Source: Streptomyces pyxinicus | GTDB taxonomy: Bacteria > Actinomycetota > Actinomycetes > Streptomycetales > Streptomycetaceae | Assembly: GCF_024753135.1 (NCBI RefSeq) | Contig: NZ_JANUGP010000016.1 | Coordinates: forward strand, 1-64,000 | Direction of reading: 5' to 3' | Length of the DNA: 64,000 nt | Shown: positions 62,020-64,000 of the stretch, in pieces | How the letters are laid out: each line of letters begins with the position of its first letter | How positions within the stretch are numbered: position 1 is the first letter of the stretch | Translations under genes and position numbers: made by a program | Notes under the pieces: model-generated | Told to the model about the DNA's origin: nothing | Database searches by the model: none | What the model saw: the letters and a program-made list of their open reading frames with translations, nothing else

Positions 62020-62613
62020 TCAGGCCGCGTGCGGGGCGGCGTTAGCGGCCGCGGTGAGGTTCTCGACGTGGCCGGTGGGGATGTCGAAGACCCAGCCGTG
62101 CAGGGCGGTCTCCCCCGCTGCCAGGGCGCGGGCGACCGAGGGGTGGGTGGCCAGGTTCGCCAGCTGGGCGAGCACGTTCTGCCGCACCAGGGCGGGAACG
62201 TCGCGGCCGGCGGTGGCGCGGGCCCGGGAGGCGTCCGCGTGCCGCAGCCAGGCGGCGACCGCCGGGGCGCCGCTGAGGTCGTGGCCCTCGGCGAGGGCGG
62301 TCATCGCGCCGCATGCGGAGTGACCGCAGACGACGATGTCCTTCACCCCCAGTGCGGCGACCGCGTACTCGATGCTCGCCGCCACCCCGTCGGCGCCGGG
62401 GGTGTGGGCGGGCACCAGATTGCCGGCGGTGCGGACGACGAACAGGTCACCCGGCTCGGTGCCGGTGATCAGCTCGGGGACGACGCGGGCGTCGGAGCAG
62501 CCGATGAACAGCGTGTGCGGCGCGTGATGCGTGGCCAGACGAGCGAACAGCTCCGCCCGGGCCGGGAAGACGTCCTCCTGGAAACGGGCGACGCCTTCGG
62601 TCAGGTCTCGCAT
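62020..62613 (-). CDS. cynT: Beta-class carbonic anhydrase of the cyanate operon
   Basis: A 197-residue beta-carbonic anhydrase. Zinc ligands and the Asp-Arg pair are in LFIGCSDARVVPELI (Cys39, Asp41, Arg43) and VVCGHSACGAMTAL (His and Cys near 95-98). It replaces the bicarbonate used by cyanase and keeps CO2 from being lost, as CynT does in E. coli. ATG 62613 has AAGGGAG seven bases upstream; the longer open frame is not used. It is the first gene of the operon and is divergent from cynR. Confidence 0.93.
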   Translation of the reverse strand: MRDLTEGVARFQEDVFPARAELFARLATHHAPHTLFIGCSDARVVPELITGTEPGDLFVVRTAGNLVPAHTPGADGVAASIEYAVAALGVKDIVVCGHSACGAMTALAEGHDLSGAPAVAAWLRHADASRARATAGRDVPALVRQNVLAQLANLATHPSVARALAAGETALHGWVFDIPTGHVENLTAAANAAPHAA

Positions 62614-62679
62614 GGTCACTCCCTTCGGGTGGTGATCGCCCCGGTGGGGCTGGTGACATCCACCCTGCATGACCTGCTC

Positions 62680-62730
62680 CTATAGTGTCCAAGAGCGAGT
62701 AGGGATAGCTGCTATAGGCCTCATCTATAG
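62680..62730. promoter_or_regulatory. cynT-cynR regulatory region with three CTATAG words
   Basis: The self-complementary word CTATAG occurs at 62680-62685, 62712-62717 and 62725-62730. An 11-bp palindrome ATAGCTGCTAT (62705-62715) overlaps the middle copy and has the T-N11-A type symmetry of LysR sites. All are in the 125-base gap between the divergent cynT and cynR starts, the last copy only nine bases from the cynR ATG. CynR is the obvious candidate binder. Confidence 0.6.
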
Positions 62731-62738
62731 TTCTGGGC

Positions 62739-63647
62739 ATGGCTGCTCTGGAACTGCGTCACCTGCGCTATCTGCTCGCCGTGGCCGAGCACGGCAACTT
62801 CACCCGTGCCGCCGAGGAACTGCACATCTCTCAGCCCACGCTCTCCCAGCAGATCAGGCAACTGGAGAGGAGTCTGGGCTCGCAGCTGCTGGACCGCACC
62901 GGCCGTACGGTACGGCTCACCGACGCCGGTGCCGTCTACACCGAGCACGCCTGGCGCGCACTGCGTGACCTGGCCGCCGCCGAACGCGCCATCCACGACG
63001 TCAAGGACCTGTCCCGGGGGCACCTGCGGCTGGGTGTGACACCCACCTTCACCGCCTATCTGATCGGCCCGCTCACCGCCGAGCTGCACACCCGTCACCC
63101 GGGTATCAGCCTCACCCTGGCGGAGACGACCCAGGACCGCATCGAGGCGGCGCTGCTCGCCGACGAACTCGACCTCGGCATCGCCTTCGCCGGCACTCAC
63201 CTGCCCGGCGTCACCGCCACCACGCTGTTCACCGAGAGCCTCAGCCTCGTCACCGGCACCGCACACGGGCGGGCGATGTCCGGCCCGCTACCGGTCCGTG
63301 CTCTCGGGGAGGCGCAACTCGCCCTACTCAACGGCGACTTCGCCACCCGGGGGCACATCGACGGCTACTTCGCCCGGCACCGGACCGCTCCTCGCATCAC
63401 GGTCGAGGCCAACTCCGTCCAGGCCCTGACCGAGATCGTCCGGCGCACCTCCCTGGCCACCGTCCTGCCCGACGCCGTCACCCACGAGCACCTCCACCTC
63501 TCCCCCGTCACGCTCGACCCGCCCCTGCCCACGCGCACCGTCACCCTCCTGCACCGCGAGAACGCGTACCGCTCCGCCGCCGCCCGCGCCTTCACCGATC
63601 TCACCCACGACCTCGTCCGCGCCCGCGGCTACCCCGCGCCGCTGTGA
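62739..63647 (+). CDS. cynR: LysR-family regulator of the cyanate operon
   Basis: A 302-residue LysR protein. The helix-turn-helix is at about 4-62 (LRHLRYLLAVAEHGNFTRAA and ISQPTLSQQIRQLERSLGSQ). The effector domain (about 92-295) contains GHLRLGVTPTFTAYLIGPL and DLGIAFAGTHLPGV. The N-terminal pattern and divergent position next to cynT-cynS match CynR, which activates cyanate genes with cyanate as effector. ATG 62739 lies close to the CTATAG words, so the protein may repress its own gene. Confidence 0.9.
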   Translation: MAALELRHLRYLLAVAEHGNFTRAAEELHISQPTLSQQIRQLERSLGSQLLDRTGRTVRLTDAGAVYTEHAWRALRDLAAAERAIHDVKDLSRGHLRLGVTPTFTAYLIGPLTAELHTRHPGISLTLAETTQDRIEAALLADELDLGIAFAGTHLPGVTATTLFTESLSLVTGTAHGRAMSGPLPVRALGEAQLALLNGDFATRGHIDGYFARHRTAPRITVEANSVQALTEIVRRTSLATVLPDAVTHEHLHLSPVTLDPPLPTRTVTLLHRENAYRSAAARAFTDLTHDLVRARGYPAPL

Positions 63648-63686
63648 ACCAGGGCGCGGGGCCGGTGTCGGACGACGCTCAGGCGG

Positions 63687-64000
63687 TCACCGCGGGTCCG
63701 CGGCGAACAGGCGATGCGCGTTACGGGTGGTGAGGTCCCGCCAGGTGTCGTCGGCGGAGGGTCGTGCCGCCGAGTCGACGGAGGCCACCTGGGCGAGCGC
63801 CGCCTCGACGGGCGTCCAGCAGTAGTCGCTGCCGTAGAGGAGGTGTTCGGTGCCGAAGGCCGCTTCGAGGGCCGGGATCTGGCGCGGGAAGGGGGTTCCG
63901 GCCATGTCGTACCAGAGGCGGCCGAGTTGCTCGGCGGTGCTCGGCGCGTTCGCGGTGCCCTCGCCGAAGAGGGTGCGGAAGAGTTCCATCCGGTCGGTGA
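63687..64000 (-). CDS. Amidohydrolase family protein, C-terminal part (runs off right edge)
   Basis: The frame is open from the right edge to a stop at 63687, giving the last 104 residues of a protein that begins outside. LWYDMAGTPFPRQIPALEAA, then TEHLLYGSDYCWTPVEAALA, and the final NAHRLFAAD match the end of amidohydrolase-2 metal enzymes such as 2-amino-3-carboxymuconate-semialdehyde decarboxylase relatives; the GSDY aspartate is a metal or catalytic ligand. An in-frame ATG at 63989 is probably internal. The substrate is unknown. Confidence 0.8.
   Translation of the reverse strand, partial: TDRMELFRTLFGEGTANAPSTAEQLGRLWYDMAGTPFPRQIPALEAAFGTEHLLYGSDYCWTPVEAALAQVASVDSAARPSADDTWRDLTTRNAHRLFAADPR

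Noticed and set aside
62669..62968. Plus-strand frame overlapping the start of cynR
   Set aside because: It is a shifted frame of cynR without its own ribosome site or domain.

Overview
The window is high-GC actinobacterial DNA, almost certainly from a Streptomyces chromosome. The evidence is the strong G/C preference at third codon positions, the GTG and TTG starts, the purine-rich ribosome sites, the type I modular polyketide synthase (PKS), and the pca and kdp gene orders. No ribosomal RNA, tRNA or CRISPR array was recognised.

Left part (1-19305): one side of a type I PKS cluster. A divergent centre at 2087-2452 separates a leftward arm from a rightward arm. The leftward arm holds a flavin/F420-type PPOX-fold protein and then a PKS gene that starts with a KSQ loading domain and leaves the window. 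The rightward arm holds a bimodular PKS (KS-AT-DH-ER-KR-ACP, KS-AT-DH-KR-ACP), a terminal PKS (KS-AT-ACP-TE) and a methyltransferase. The first AT has an atypical active-site motif (GQSCG) and an AGH specificity motif. The second AT looks methylmalonyl-specific and the third malonyl-specific. The cluster ends in decayed transposition genes (a TnsA-like pseudogene and an IS5-type transposase tail).

Middle (20256-39664): a hypothetical protein, a secreted papain-like protease, a LysR remnant, a secreted TIM-barrel-like protein and a hydrolase lead into a complete protocatechuate operon (pcaIJFHGBL-pobA). This operon converts 4-hydroxybenzoate to acetyl-CoA and succinyl-CoA, and a double-length IclR regulator lies divergent from it. 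Next come a MarR regulator divergent from an old yellow enzyme and a quinone oxidoreductase, with a clear operator between them, then a UspA-like protein and a VOC protein.

Potassium block (39715-50130): all genes run leftward in the order kdpD, kimA-like transporter, a 27-residue microprotein, kdpF, kdpA, kdpB, kdpC, kdpE. Direct repeats of TTGACGG type with 11-bp phasing lie in front of kdpD, kimA and the kdpF operon, as expected for one OmpR-class regulator (KdpE) controlling the set.

Right part (50252-64000): a decayed methyltransferase, a lipoprotein, a SUKH-like protein, a LysR gene divergent from a tartrate/malate dehydrogenase, a 2'-5' RNA ligase-type protein, a TetR gene divergent from a secreted SRPBCC protein, a MacB/LolD-type ABC exporter pair, and a small hypothetical protein. 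A cyanate operon follows (carbonic anhydrase, cyanase, nucleoside deaminase) with a divergent CynR. The end of an amidohydrolase gene closes the window. Functions come from reading motifs and recalled family features; no database search was run.
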